A stretch of 64,000 bases of DNA. Source: Nostoc linckia NIES-25. Its GTDB lineage: Bacteria > Cyanobacteriota > Cyanobacteriia > Cyanobacteriales > Nostocaceae. Positions 18,076 to 26,165 of this stretch are shown here, one piece after another; within the stretch, counting starts at the first letter, position 1, and each line of letters opens with the position of its first letter. The translations under genes and the position numbers were made by a program. The notes below the pieces were generated by a model. That model was given only the letters and a program-made list of their open reading frames with translations. It had not been told where the DNA came from and ran no database searches. The stretch is taken from the NCBI RefSeq assembly GCF_002368035.1, contig NZ_AP018223.1, positions 505,016-569,015 on the forward strand, written 5' to 3'.

Positions 18076-19464
18076 ATGGCAAAAGGTGACAAAATAAACT
18101 TTTCTACTCCTAGCGGTTTCCCAGAATTTCTACCTAGCGAAAAGCGCCTAGAATCATATTTATTAGATACCATCCGTAGAGTTTTTGAAAGCTATGGATT
18201 TACACCCATTGAAACCCCAGCAGTAGAACGTTTAGAAGTCCTACAAGCTAAAGGAAACCAAGGCGACAATATCATTTATGGAATTGACCCCATCTTGCCA
18301 CCAAATCGCCAAGCCGAAAAAGATAAATCGGGCGAAACTGGTTCCGAAGCAAGGGCATTAAAGTTTGACCAAACAGTGCCATTAGCAGCTTACATTGCCC
18401 GTCACCTCAATGAATTAACTTTTCCTTTTGCCCGCTACCAAATGGATGTAGTCTTTCGCGGAGAACGGGCAAAAGATGGACGTTTTCGCCAGTTTCGCCA
18501 ATGCGATATTGATGTAGTTGCTCGTCGGGAACTGAGCTTACTGTATGATGCTCAAATGCCTGCAATTATCGCGGAAATATTTGAAGCAATTAATATCGGT
18601 GATTTTCTCATCCGCATCAATAACCGCAAAGTTCTGACAGGTTTCTTTCAATCATTGGGAATTGCGGAAAACCAAATTAAATCCTGTATCAGTATTGTTG
18701 ATACCCTAGAAAAAGTTGGACAAAATAAAGTCAAACAAGATTTAGAAAAAGAGGGAATTTCCGCCGAACAAGCTGAAAAAATCATTGAATTTATTAAAAT
18801 AGATGGCTCAGTTGATGAAGTATTAGATAAGCTCAAACATTTAGCAAATAATCTTCCAGAAACCGAGCAATTAGGCTTGGGCGTTACCGAATTAGAAACG
18901 GTAATTACAGGCGTGCGTAATCTGGGAGTTGCCGAAAATCGTTTCTGTATTGATTTATCTATTGCCCGTGGACTTGATTACTATACTGGTACAGTTTACG
19001 AAACAACTTTATTAGGACATGAAGCTTTAGGTAGTATTTGTTCTGGCGGCAGATATGAAGAATTAGTCGGAGTATTTTTAGGCGAAAAGATGCCCGGTGT
19101 TGGCATTTCTATTGGCTTAACTCGCTTAATTAGTCGATTGTTGAAAGCAGGGATTTTGAGTACCTTAGCTGCTACACCTGCACAGGTGATGGTAGTGAAT
19201 ATGCAAGATGATTTAATGCCGACTTATTTAAAAGTTTCTCAACAACTACGTCAAGCGGGAATTAATGTTATTACTAACTTTGATAAGCGTCCTTTAGGGA
19301 AACAATTTCAGTTAGCAGATAAACAAGGAATTCAATTTTGCGTAATTATTGGTTCTGAGGAAGCAGCAGCAAATAAATCTTCTCTGAAAGATTTGAAAAC
19401 AGGCGAACAAGTAGAAGTGTTATTGGAAAATTTGGCAGAGGAAGTTAAACGCAGACTGACGTAA
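18076..19464 (+). CDS. hisS: Histidine-tRNA ligase
   Basis: This is a 462-aa class II synthetase that charges tRNA-His in the cytoplasm. Motif 2 is RGERAKDGRFRQFRQCDIDVV. The HisRS-specific signature is LDYYTGTVYET, motif 3 region GVGISIGLTRL, and the anticodon-binding domain is at the C terminus (AQVMVVN to the end). The motif-1/2 region (FDQTVPLAAYIARHL) is closer to the archaeal/eukaryotic and some bacterial HisRS than to the usual E. coli type (LRPEGTAG). It may be a transferred or alternative copy. A palindromic terminator-like repeat follows at 19482. Confidence 0.95.
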   Translation: MAKGDKINFSTPSGFPEFLPSEKRLESYLLDTIRRVFESYGFTPIETPAVERLEVLQAKGNQGDNIIYGIDPILPPNRQAEKDKSGETGSEARALKFDQTVPLAAYIARHLNELTFPFARYQMDVVFRGERAKDGRFRQFRQCDIDVVARRELSLLYDAQMPAIIAEIFEAINIGDFLIRINNRKVLTGFFQSLGIAENQIKSCISIVDTLEKVGQNKVKQDLEKEGISAEQAEKIIEFIKIDGSVDEVLDKLKHLANNLPETEQLGLGVTELETVITGVRNLGVAENRFCIDLSIARGLDYYTGTVYETTLLGHEALGSICSGGRYEELVGVFLGEKMPGVGISIGLTRLISRLLKAGILSTLAATPAQVMVVNMQDDLMPTYLKVSQQLRQAGINVITNFDKRPLGKQFQLADKQGIQFCVIIGSEEAAANKSSLKDLKTGEQVEVLLENLAEEVKRRLT

Positions 19465-19481
19465 AATTGTATGGATTCTGG

Positions 19482-19520
19482 GTAGGGGCGCACAGCTGTG
19501 CGCCCCTACGAATATTTTTT
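19482..19520 (+). terminator. Palindromic hairpin with T-run after hisS
   Basis: It is a perfect 28-bp palindrome (arm GTAGGGGCGCACAG) followed by gaatattttttaa. This is terminator-like for hisS. It is also a second copy of the palindrome at 10916-10943. The lysR gene converges on it from the other side. Confidence 0.55.
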
Positions 19521-20412
19521 AATAAGTGGATTTAGCTAAAGTATAAAAATCAAATTTTTTCAACATATCCAAAAATGTAAATACGGCAGGTACTTGTAAG
19601 CCATTAGATAAAATTGCTGTTGCAATTACTCTTTCAAGGGGTGCGGGTAAACTGTATACCTGCACCTTTGGCGGAATGGGTACGGCTGCTAAAAGAGGCA
19701 TAATAGCAGCTCTGAGTCCTTGGTTTACCATACTCACAACAGTCGAATCTTCTTGAATATCGGTAGCAGTATTTATGGGTATTGCTAAATTCTTGAGGTG
19801 GTTGTGAAGGATGCGTCCGCAAGGGGTACAAGGAAGCATAACTGGGGGATAGGCTGCTATGTCTTCCCAAGTAATTGCTTTGCTGTGAATTTTGGCTTGT
19901 GGTGGTAGCAAAGCTAGATATTCATCGCGAAAAATTTCCCAAGTCTCAAACTCATCGCTAGTTGGGAGACACGTAATACCAATATCAGCACGTCCATCGC
20001 GCAAACATTGTTCTACATCGGTGAAAGCAGCACACTCTATAATGGTGACAGCAACTTCTGGAAACTGGTCGTGAAACTGAGCGATCGCTTTTGGTAATAA
20101 ATGAGTAGCTACGCTGCGAAAAGCCGCAATTCTCACATGACCGCCATGTAAACCTTTGTGTAGATTTGCTTCGTGTTGCATCATCTGTAGATGTTGCATT
20201 GCCTGACGTGCGTGATATAGTATACGCTCGCCAGCAGGTGTCAGCACTGCACCGTGACGACCTCTAGCAAATAAAGGCACACCTAATTCTTCTTCTAAAG
20301 TGGCGATCGCATGACTGATTGCAGGCTGAGAAAGCTGCAATTCTGAAGCTGCTTCACTAAAGTTACCACGTTCTGCTACTGCAACTATGGCTCGAAGTTG
20401 GGAGAGTTTCAT
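19519..20412 (-). CDS. LysR-family transcriptional regulator
   Basis: The protein has an N-terminal winged helix-turn-helix (LSQLRAIVAVAERGNFSEAA, SQPAISHAIATLEEELG) and a C-terminal periplasmic-binding-type effector domain. It acts as a DNA-binding regulator in the cytoplasm; the effector is unknown. I start it at ATG 20412 (MKLSQLR); a TTG two codons upstream is possible. It is divergent from a small hypothetical gene and then GST. A 9-bp inverted repeat (20489-20509) in the shared upstream region may be its operator. Confidence 0.92.
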   Translation of the reverse strand: MKLSQLRAIVAVAERGNFSEAASELQLSQPAISHAIATLEEELGVPLFARGRHGAVLTPAGERILYHARQAMQHLQMMQHEANLHKGLHGGHVRIAAFRSVATHLLPKAIAQFHDQFPEVAVTIIECAAFTDVEQCLRDGRADIGITCLPTSDEFETWEIFRDEYLALLPPQAKIHSKAITWEDIAAYPPVMLPCTPCGRILHNHLKNLAIPINTATDIQEDSTVVSMVNQGLRAAIMPLLAAVPIPPKVQVYSLPAPLERVIATAILSNGLQVPAVFTFLDMLKKFDFYTLAKSTY

Positions 20413-20488
20413 GGTCAATTTATGAGAACAAGAGTATACGCATCCTGACTTAATTGTGACAAAAAGCTTGTATTAATGATTTCTCGTA

Positions 20489-20509
20489 TCTATAAATCAT
20501 ATTTATAGA
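20489..20509. promoter_or_regulatory. Inverted repeat, possible LysR operator
   Basis: TCTATAAAT, three bases, then ATTTATAGA: perfect 9-bp arms in the region between the divergent lysR and the following small gene. LysR regulators usually bind dyad sites of this kind in their own divergent promoter. The link is positional only. Confidence 0.45.
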
Positions 20510-20588
20510 AGCTATGCAAGCCATGATTTGATTGTTCGCTACGGCGTTGCTAGTGTTTATTTATAGAGCAATTGTCAGGAATAATTTT

Positions 20589-20873
20589 ATGAGTAATCAT
20601 ACAAAATGTCTAGAAACAGAAAAAATAGACATAACTTCTAACTCTTCATTCCAGGAAAAATTTAATTTTAACTTTTGGAAATCTCTGCATAATATTTGGG
20701 AAAAATTTATCAAACAACTTTTAGCAGATCCTAACGAATTGCAAGTTACACAAAAAGTTGACCGCTACGGTAAGATTTATTGGCAAGCTTACGACCCTGT
20801 AACCGGCAAATCTTTTGCTTCGGGTTCGGAAGTTGAAGTTTCTATGTGGATTGAACAGCTTTACAGATACTAA
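20589..20873 (+). CDS. Conserved hypothetical (94 aa)
   Basis: I start it at ATG 20589 (MSNHTKCLETE) and not at the upstream alternative start. The C-terminal half, ELQVTQKVDRYGKIYWQAYDPVTGKS, is a compact conserved-looking domain common in small cyanobacterial proteins. It has no transmembrane segment. It is divergent from lysR and ends four bases before the GST start, so the two are probably co-expressed. Function unknown. Confidence 0.65.
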   Translation: MSNHTKCLETEKIDITSNSSFQEKFNFNFWKSLHNIWEKFIKQLLADPNELQVTQKVDRYGKIYWQAYDPVTGKSFASGSEVEVSMWIEQLYRY

Positions 20874-20876
20874 AAT

Positions 20877-21545
20877 ATGGCACAACTAACTTTGGTAATT
20901 GGTAATAAAAATTATTCATCTTGGTCGCTGCGTCCTTGGCTAGCGATGAAGCAATTTGGCTTAGAATTCGATGAAATTCGGATTCCGCTTTACGGTTCCG
21001 ATTCTGCATCAAAAACTCGCCAATACTCGCCATCAGGAAAAGTACCTGTACTCTTACACGATACACTAACTATCTGGGATTCTCTTGCTATTTGTGAATA
21101 TTTAGCTGAAACGTTCCCGACTCTCCAATGGTGGCCAGAAGATAAAGCAGCAAGAGCATTTGCTCGTTCTATTACTGCGGAAATGCACTCAGGTTTCCAA
21201 AATTTGCGTCAAAATATGCCGATGAATTGCCGGACTAAATACCCTGGTAAAGGTTTAGCACCTGGCGTACAACAAGATATTGACCGTGTTACGAATATTT
21301 GGCGAGAATCACGTCAAAAATTTGGGGCTAGTGGCAATTTCTTATTTGGCAATTTCACAATTGCTGATGCTTTTTTTGCGCCAGTTGTTTTACGTTTCGT
21401 AGCTTATGATGTGCAGCTAGATGCAGATTCTAGAGATTACGTAGAGGCAATTTTGGCACTAAACGCAATGCAAGAATGGATAAATGCAGCAAAAAATGAA
21501 ACAGAAATTCTTCCCCAATACGAGTATTCAGGAAATGGCAGGTAA
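20877..21545 (+). CDS. Glutathione S-transferase family protein
   Basis: The 222-aa protein has a thioredoxin-fold N-terminal domain (NKNYSSWSLRPWLAMKQFG with a likely catalytic Ser/Tyr, then SPSGKVPVLLHD with the cis-Pro before Val). An all-helical C-terminal domain follows. It belongs to the bacterial GST group conjugating or reducing electrophiles with glutathione; the substrate is unknown. It overlaps the GNAT gene by 11 bases. Confidence 0.9.
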   Translation: MAQLTLVIGNKNYSSWSLRPWLAMKQFGLEFDEIRIPLYGSDSASKTRQYSPSGKVPVLLHDTLTIWDSLAICEYLAETFPTLQWWPEDKAARAFARSITAEMHSGFQNLRQNMPMNCRTKYPGKGLAPGVQQDIDRVTNIWRESRQKFGASGNFLFGNFTIADAFFAPVVLRFVAYDVQLDADSRDYVEAILALNAMQEWINAAKNETEILPQYEYSGNGR

Positions 21546-22053
21546 AAATATTTTAATTCGCCATGCAAACCAACAAGATATTCCTGCCATCATGGAATTA
21601 ATTTATTTGAAAGCCGAATTTGATGGTTGTCCTGAATCTGTAGAAGCAACTCCTCAAAAGCTAGAAGTTGATTTATTTGGAAAAAAGCCCCTTGCTTTTG
21701 TGCTTTTAGCTGAGGTTGATGGCGAAGTAATTGGGTTGGCGACCTATCATTTTATTTATTCAACTTTTTTAGCAAAACCTGGAATTTGGCTTGATGATTT
21801 ATATCTAAAAGCTGAACATCGAAATCACAAAATTGGTGAGGCGCTGATGCTAAGTTTGCGCCAGATAGCGCAAGAAAAAGGTTGTGCGAGAATTGATTGG
21901 ACTGTAGCAATATCCAACGATCGCGGAATCAAATTTTATCAAAGAATAGGTGCAAAAATTAGAAACAATGTCAGATTGTGTCGCTTGAATAATAACAATT
22001 CACAAGCCATACCAACTCTCTTTGAAAATGCACCTAATTATTCTGGAACATAG
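21535..22053 (+). CDS. GNAT-family N-acetyltransferase
   Basis: The 172-aa protein from ATG 21535 (MAGKNILIRHA) has the GNAT fold: LIRHANQQDIPAIMELI at the start, WLDDLYLKAEHRNHKIGEAL with the acetyl-CoA loop, and NDRGIKFYQRIGAKI near the end. The small-molecule or protein substrate is unknown. Its start overlaps the end of the GST gene, indicating translational coupling. Confidence 0.9.
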   Translation: MAGKNILIRHANQQDIPAIMELIYLKAEFDGCPESVEATPQKLEVDLFGKKPLAFVLLAEVDGEVIGLATYHFIYSTFLAKPGIWLDDLYLKAEHRNHKIGEALMLSLRQIAQEKGCARIDWTVAISNDRGIKFYQRIGAKIRNNVRLCRLNNNNSQAIPTLFENAPNYSGT

Positions 22054-22134
22054 CAAATTATCTTTAAAAAACCTCCGCGTACCTTTGCGTTCACCTTTGC
22101 CTCCTTTGCGTTAAAAATCTTAGATTCTCCTATA

Positions 22135-24786
22135 TCAACGCCACTGGCCAACTAATACATAAGGTGCCCAAAAAATTGGACGGTTATAATTAGGATAATT
22201 TTTCAACAAAGCCACCTGAGCGCGGCGCAAAGCTTCTGCTTTCGTTACTTTAGTTTTAGCTAACTCACGGTAGAACTCACCAATTAAAATAGCAGTGGAT
22301 TTATCATTAATATGCCACAGCGAAGCTAAAGTAGTACGCGCTCCTGCCTTCACGGATGCACCTGCCAGCCCTAGTGTAGCCCGATTATCACCAACAGCAG
22401 TTTGGCAAGCACTCAAAACCAGCATTTCTAAGCTTTGTGTTTGAGTTTCATCTCGACGACGCAACAAACTATCAAACTGGGTAACATTAATCGGCCCATC
22501 AGCAGCAAGTATAAAAGTATCTTCTGGACGAGAACTAAATTGACCGTGAGTTGCCAGATGTAATATGTTAAACCGCGTGGCGTTCACCTTAGTTTCTAGA
22601 TTCTTACTATTAAATTGCCGGTCTAATAATTCGGTGGTAGTCACTCCTGCTTGAGAAATAAAATTAAATTCCGACTTAATTTCTGGCAGTGGGGGAAATT
22701 GCTGTTGAAAGTTTGGTGGCGGTTCTACTAAACCAGCAGCTAGGACGTTGAGCTTTGTTTGGGTTATGGGTTTGGATTCAATCAATTGCAATCCTAAACT
22801 CAGAGCAACTGCGTACTTTTCCACTAAATATTGTTGACCATCATAGAGAGCAGCTATTGGGACATTCCGTAATGCTCCATCCAATACAAATACTAAAGTA
22901 TCAACTTTACTATTTTTTAAATCAGACTCAACAGGTTTAATTAACCAGTTATATACTTGTTGAGACAGCAAGTCTACTTCCTCGGTTCTGTCAGGTTCGA
23001 GGATATACTCTCGGATTTGCTTGAGAATATCTTCTACTTCAGCTTGTGATTTTTCAATTGCATAATGGTGCAGGGGTTGTTTGGGAATTTTAACAATTAC
23101 GTGTAATTGCTGGGGCAGAATAATAGGATAAATAATCGCTGTTGTGGGATTTTCTTGGTCTACAACTGTATCAAGCAAAACTGTTTTCGCTTGCAGACAA
23201 GCTTCTCTAAAGAAGTCATCTAATTCTGCTAGTTGTAGTGCTTCCATTCTCTGCCTAGCTTTGTCTAAATTTTGTTCGCTTTTATTAGTTTTGTAGGACT
23301 GCAATAATAATTCTACTGATTGTCGATAAACAGGTTCGACACTTTCTTTAAACGAGAATTGCACATCGCGATTTACTGCTACCAAGTCGCTGCGGAGAGT
23401 CTGCAACTCATCAACTGCAAGATCGTAAGCAGCGTTCGCACTTATAATATTTCCCTGCTGTTTTAATAAGCGTCCTATCTGCCAATGCCAACGGTAAGCA
23501 ATATCTGGTGCATCGATAGCTTGAGCTATATCGAGTGCTTCCTGGGTAAGTTCTTGAGCAGTTGACCATTGCTGAGTATGTTCGTAAACACTCCCCAAAG
23601 TACCCAAAGCAAAACTCAAACCTCGCTCATCTCCCATATCTCTAGCTTGTTGTACAGCAGCAGCGGAAATTTGGGCAATTACTAAGGGAGTAGGTTCCTT
23701 TAATTTCAGCAAGTTTTGAACTAGATAAATCCGGGCATAAATAGTTGCACTCGACGGTGGTAAATTGGCAAGTTGAGTTTGAATCTGCGGAAATAATTGT
23801 TGTGCAGCTGTTACTTCTCCTTTGTTAACCAGCAAACTTAACTGATTAATTTGAGCTTGAATTTTAATAATCGGGTTGGGTGCTACAGTAACAGCTTGTT
23901 GATAAAAAGCGATCGCACTTGCTAAATCTTGCTGTACTCGCGCTCCATTGCCTAAACTAAACAAAGCAGCACTGACATTTTCCGGAGACTTTAATTTTTG
24001 AGCAACTTCTAGACTTTGCTGCAATACCTGACGAGATTGCTGTAAATTCCCAGCTAATTGCAACGCATCTCCAAGCGATCGCAATTCTACAACTTTAGTA
24101 ATCGAGTCAGGTTGCGATCGTAACTCCTCCTGCAATTGTGCCAATAATGTTAAATTCCGACGATAAAACCCCAAAACTTGCCATGCTTGTGCTTGGTTGA
24201 TACGAGCTTGGATAATACCATTGCGATCGCCTAATTGCTGATAAATTCCTTCGGCACGTTGCCAAGTTTGCAATGCCTGTTGAGTTTGTCCTAAGTCTAA
24301 TTGAATACTTCCTTGAATATCTAAAATCGGTGCTAAAACCTTATTTGCATTTTCTGGACTTCTTTCCAGCACTTTCATACTTTCAGTAATTACCTGCTGT
24401 GCTGGTTTCAATTTACCCAATTGTTGATATGCCAACGCCAAATTACTTAATGCCACAGCTTGCCCAAGTCCATCGCCTTGGTTGCGAAAAGCGATCGCTG
24501 CTTGTTGCAATATCTCCACAGATTCCGCAAACCGCCCAGCATCATAGAGCATTTTGCCTTGTTCAAGCAAATCAACCCTTTGGACATTCTCAGCCACCAA
24601 AGGTGGCATCGGCATTTTAGCAGTGACAGGACTACCAATAACACACAAAAATGCTGTCACCAACACCAGCAAAATAAAAATCCAGCCAGATACTAGACCT
24701 CTTGCAAAAGTCCTTACTTTGCGTTCTCCTCTCTGCGCCTCCGCGCCTCTGCGTGATACAAAAAAATATCTATGCAAGAAGTCCAT
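22135..24786 (-). CDS. TPR-CHAT protein (caspase-like protease with TPRs)
   Basis: After a hydrophobic N-terminal segment (WIFILLVLVTAFLCVIG) come tandem TPR repeats (roughly residues 80-500). A C-terminal CHAT domain follows, with catalytic His in LHLATHGQF and Cys in LVLSACQTAVG (about residues 763 and 810, counted from an upstream ATG at 24834). CHAT domains are caspase-clan cysteine proteases; TPRs usually sense partners. I prefer ATG 24786 (MDFLHRY, GAGG upstream). The ATG at 24834 is inside the DUF1822 gene. Its first codons include a translated 'cgcctctgcgtg' interspersed repeat. It is last in the same-strand series sigma-like, DUF1822, TPR-CHAT. Confidence 0.92.
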   Translation of the reverse strand: MDFLHRYFFVSRRGAEAQRGERKVRTFARGLVSGWIFILLVLVTAFLCVIGSPVTAKMPMPPLVAENVQRVDLLEQGKMLYDAGRFAESVEILQQAAIAFRNQGDGLGQAVALSNLALAYQQLGKLKPAQQVITESMKVLERSPENANKVLAPILDIQGSIQLDLGQTQQALQTWQRAEGIYQQLGDRNGIIQARINQAQAWQVLGFYRRNLTLLAQLQEELRSQPDSITKVVELRSLGDALQLAGNLQQSRQVLQQSLEVAQKLKSPENVSAALFSLGNGARVQQDLASAIAFYQQAVTVAPNPIIKIQAQINQLSLLVNKGEVTAAQQLFPQIQTQLANLPPSSATIYARIYLVQNLLKLKEPTPLVIAQISAAAVQQARDMGDERGLSFALGTLGSVYEHTQQWSTAQELTQEALDIAQAIDAPDIAYRWHWQIGRLLKQQGNIISANAAYDLAVDELQTLRSDLVAVNRDVQFSFKESVEPVYRQSVELLLQSYKTNKSEQNLDKARQRMEALQLAELDDFFREACLQAKTVLLDTVVDQENPTTAIIYPIILPQQLHVIVKIPKQPLHHYAIEKSQAEVEDILKQIREYILEPDRTEEVDLLSQQVYNWLIKPVESDLKNSKVDTLVFVLDGALRNVPIAALYDGQQYLVEKYAVALSLGLQLIESKPITQTKLNVLAAGLVEPPPNFQQQFPPLPEIKSEFNFISQAGVTTTELLDRQFNSKNLETKVNATRFNILHLATHGQFSSRPEDTFILAADGPINVTQFDSLLRRRDETQTQSLEMLVLSACQTAVGDNRATLGLAGASVKAGARTTLASLWHINDKSTAILIGEFYRELAKTKVTKAEALRRAQVALLKNYPNYNRPIFWAPYVLVGQWR
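24722..24762. repeat. Interspersed repeat at the 5' end of the TPR-CHAT gene
   Basis: The cgttctcctctctgcgcctc-type repeat is translated as FVSRRGAEAQR near the N terminus of the CHAT protein. The same type is seen near 7322 and 54041. Confidence 0.65.
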
Positions 24787-24808
24787 TCTAAAACAGAATC
24801 CTCTGCGT

Positions 24809-25960
24809 TTAAAACCGCAAAATTTCTCGGTCATAATCTTCAGGTAAAGGTTGTGTTTCCCAAATCAATCCTTCTCCAGGTTCCAAAATTACTTCTATAT
24901 ACAATACATCTACAGGATTTATCGCCCGATCTTCATTATTTTCAAAATTTTGTAAGTCTTCGGTTAGCAGTCGCAGTGCCAACCCAGCCGGAATTTGTCC
25001 GCCAGGAATTGTACTGCGTAATTCAAAGCGCCAAATCCTATCTTCAGACGCTCCCTGCGGTAAAATACGTAACTCGTATGTATTCCCAGCAATACTTAGT
25101 TGGCGAGACAAACCAATAACTTCTGTTCCACTCCGCATTCCTGCTGGTGCTAAAATAAATTCCTTTTTCACCCATCCCAACTGCTGAGCTAAATTTGCTA
25201 CTTGGGTTTGGAACCATTGGGGAATTGATTGTTGTTCCGGTAAACCTTGACGGCGATCGCATAATCTTTGTCGCCAGCCGCCATTTGCCAAAAATGCACC
25301 CCAAACTGAAAATGGCACAGCTAAACGCGGAAATTTCACCTCAGGATTGCCCAACCGTTCTAATAAATTTTCTGCTTGGGTTGTGGGAATAGATGCTAAA
25401 GGTGTAATCTCTGAGCGTAAAACTTCCTCACAATTAACTTGACGGCTAACCCACAGCACATTCAAATCGGAAATTAAATCTGCCACATCCAGGCTGTAAG
25501 TCCGGTCAGCAGGATCGTACACTCCTTTGGTTTTCAGATTGTGATGAGTGGTGTAGCCAACAACTTTTATCCAACCATCATCAGGATTTACCTGTATTCC
25601 TACGTAGTAATCAGCAGCCCACTCCGGAATATCTACCCATTCTTGCTGCACCCGCAACTCATCATCATCCATCGCTAAAGTAGGAATCAATACAAGACGA
25701 AAACCAGCAAAAGCGATCGCACTCCCATTCACTACTTCCCAAAAACTGGGTAATGCAGCAAAGTTAGGATAAATTTTTGCTTCTGGCGCGATTTCTTCGC
25801 CAAACCAAGGTAAAAATGCGTGTAGACAAAGTTGATTAATTCTAGCGCGTTCGCAACCACCAGCCGTCGAGTACAGCTGCTCTTGTACCTGTGAAGATTC
25901 GGGAATTTCTAGGTACAACTGGTGTGAGTCAATGGTCAATGAATCAGATGCGTAGAACAT
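24809..25960 (-). CDS. DUF1822-family protein (copy A)
   Basis: The 383-aa protein is of the cyanobacterial DUF1822 family. Features shared with the second copy at 56236 are the opening Cys/Leu-rich segment (CLHAFLPWFGEE), then FWEVVNGSAIAF, QEWVDIPEWAADYY, VGYTTHHNLK, RTYSLD and LNVLWVSRQ. No known enzyme motif or signal peptide is evident, so it is probably cytoplasmic. It lies between the sigma-like gene and the TPR-CHAT gene on the same strand. That placement makes it a candidate regulator (for example anti-sigma-like) or CHAT substrate. The function is not established. Confidence 0.88.
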   Translation of the reverse strand: MFYASDSLTIDSHQLYLEIPESSQVQEQLYSTAGGCERARINQLCLHAFLPWFGEEIAPEAKIYPNFAALPSFWEVVNGSAIAFAGFRLVLIPTLAMDDDELRVQQEWVDIPEWAADYYVGIQVNPDDGWIKVVGYTTHHNLKTKGVYDPADRTYSLDVADLISDLNVLWVSRQVNCEEVLRSEITPLASIPTTQAENLLERLGNPEVKFPRLAVPFSVWGAFLANGGWRQRLCDRRQGLPEQQSIPQWFQTQVANLAQQLGWVKKEFILAPAGMRSGTEVIGLSRQLSIAGNTYELRILPQGASEDRIWRFELRSTIPGGQIPAGLALRLLTEDLQNFENNEDRAINPVDVLYIEVILEPGEGLIWETQPLPEDYDREILRF

Positions 25961-26024
25961 AATGGGTAATTAATCAAGAACCGTTAGGCATGGAGGATGG
26001 GGCATTGGGCATGGGGCATGGGAA

Positions 26025-26165
26025 TGGGGAAAGGGAAAGGGGTATGGTTCGACAAGCTCACCAACCGGGGGAAAGGGGAAAGATTAAATTTATTCCTTTT
26101 CCCTTTTCCCTTTAACCTTTTCCCCTGCCTCAAGAGCCTCCCCTGCTCCTGTGCCCCTCCGCCCC
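26025..26165. repeat. Interspersed G/A-rich repeat with tail, copy A
   Basis: It contains ggtatggttcgacaagctca, caaccggggga and agattaaatttattcctttt, then tttccctttaacc and cccctgcctc. A near-identical copy lies at 57385-57500 in the second signalling locus. In this copy the 3' end of the sigma-like gene runs into the repeat, so its last ~25 residues are repeat-derived. Confidence 0.8.
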
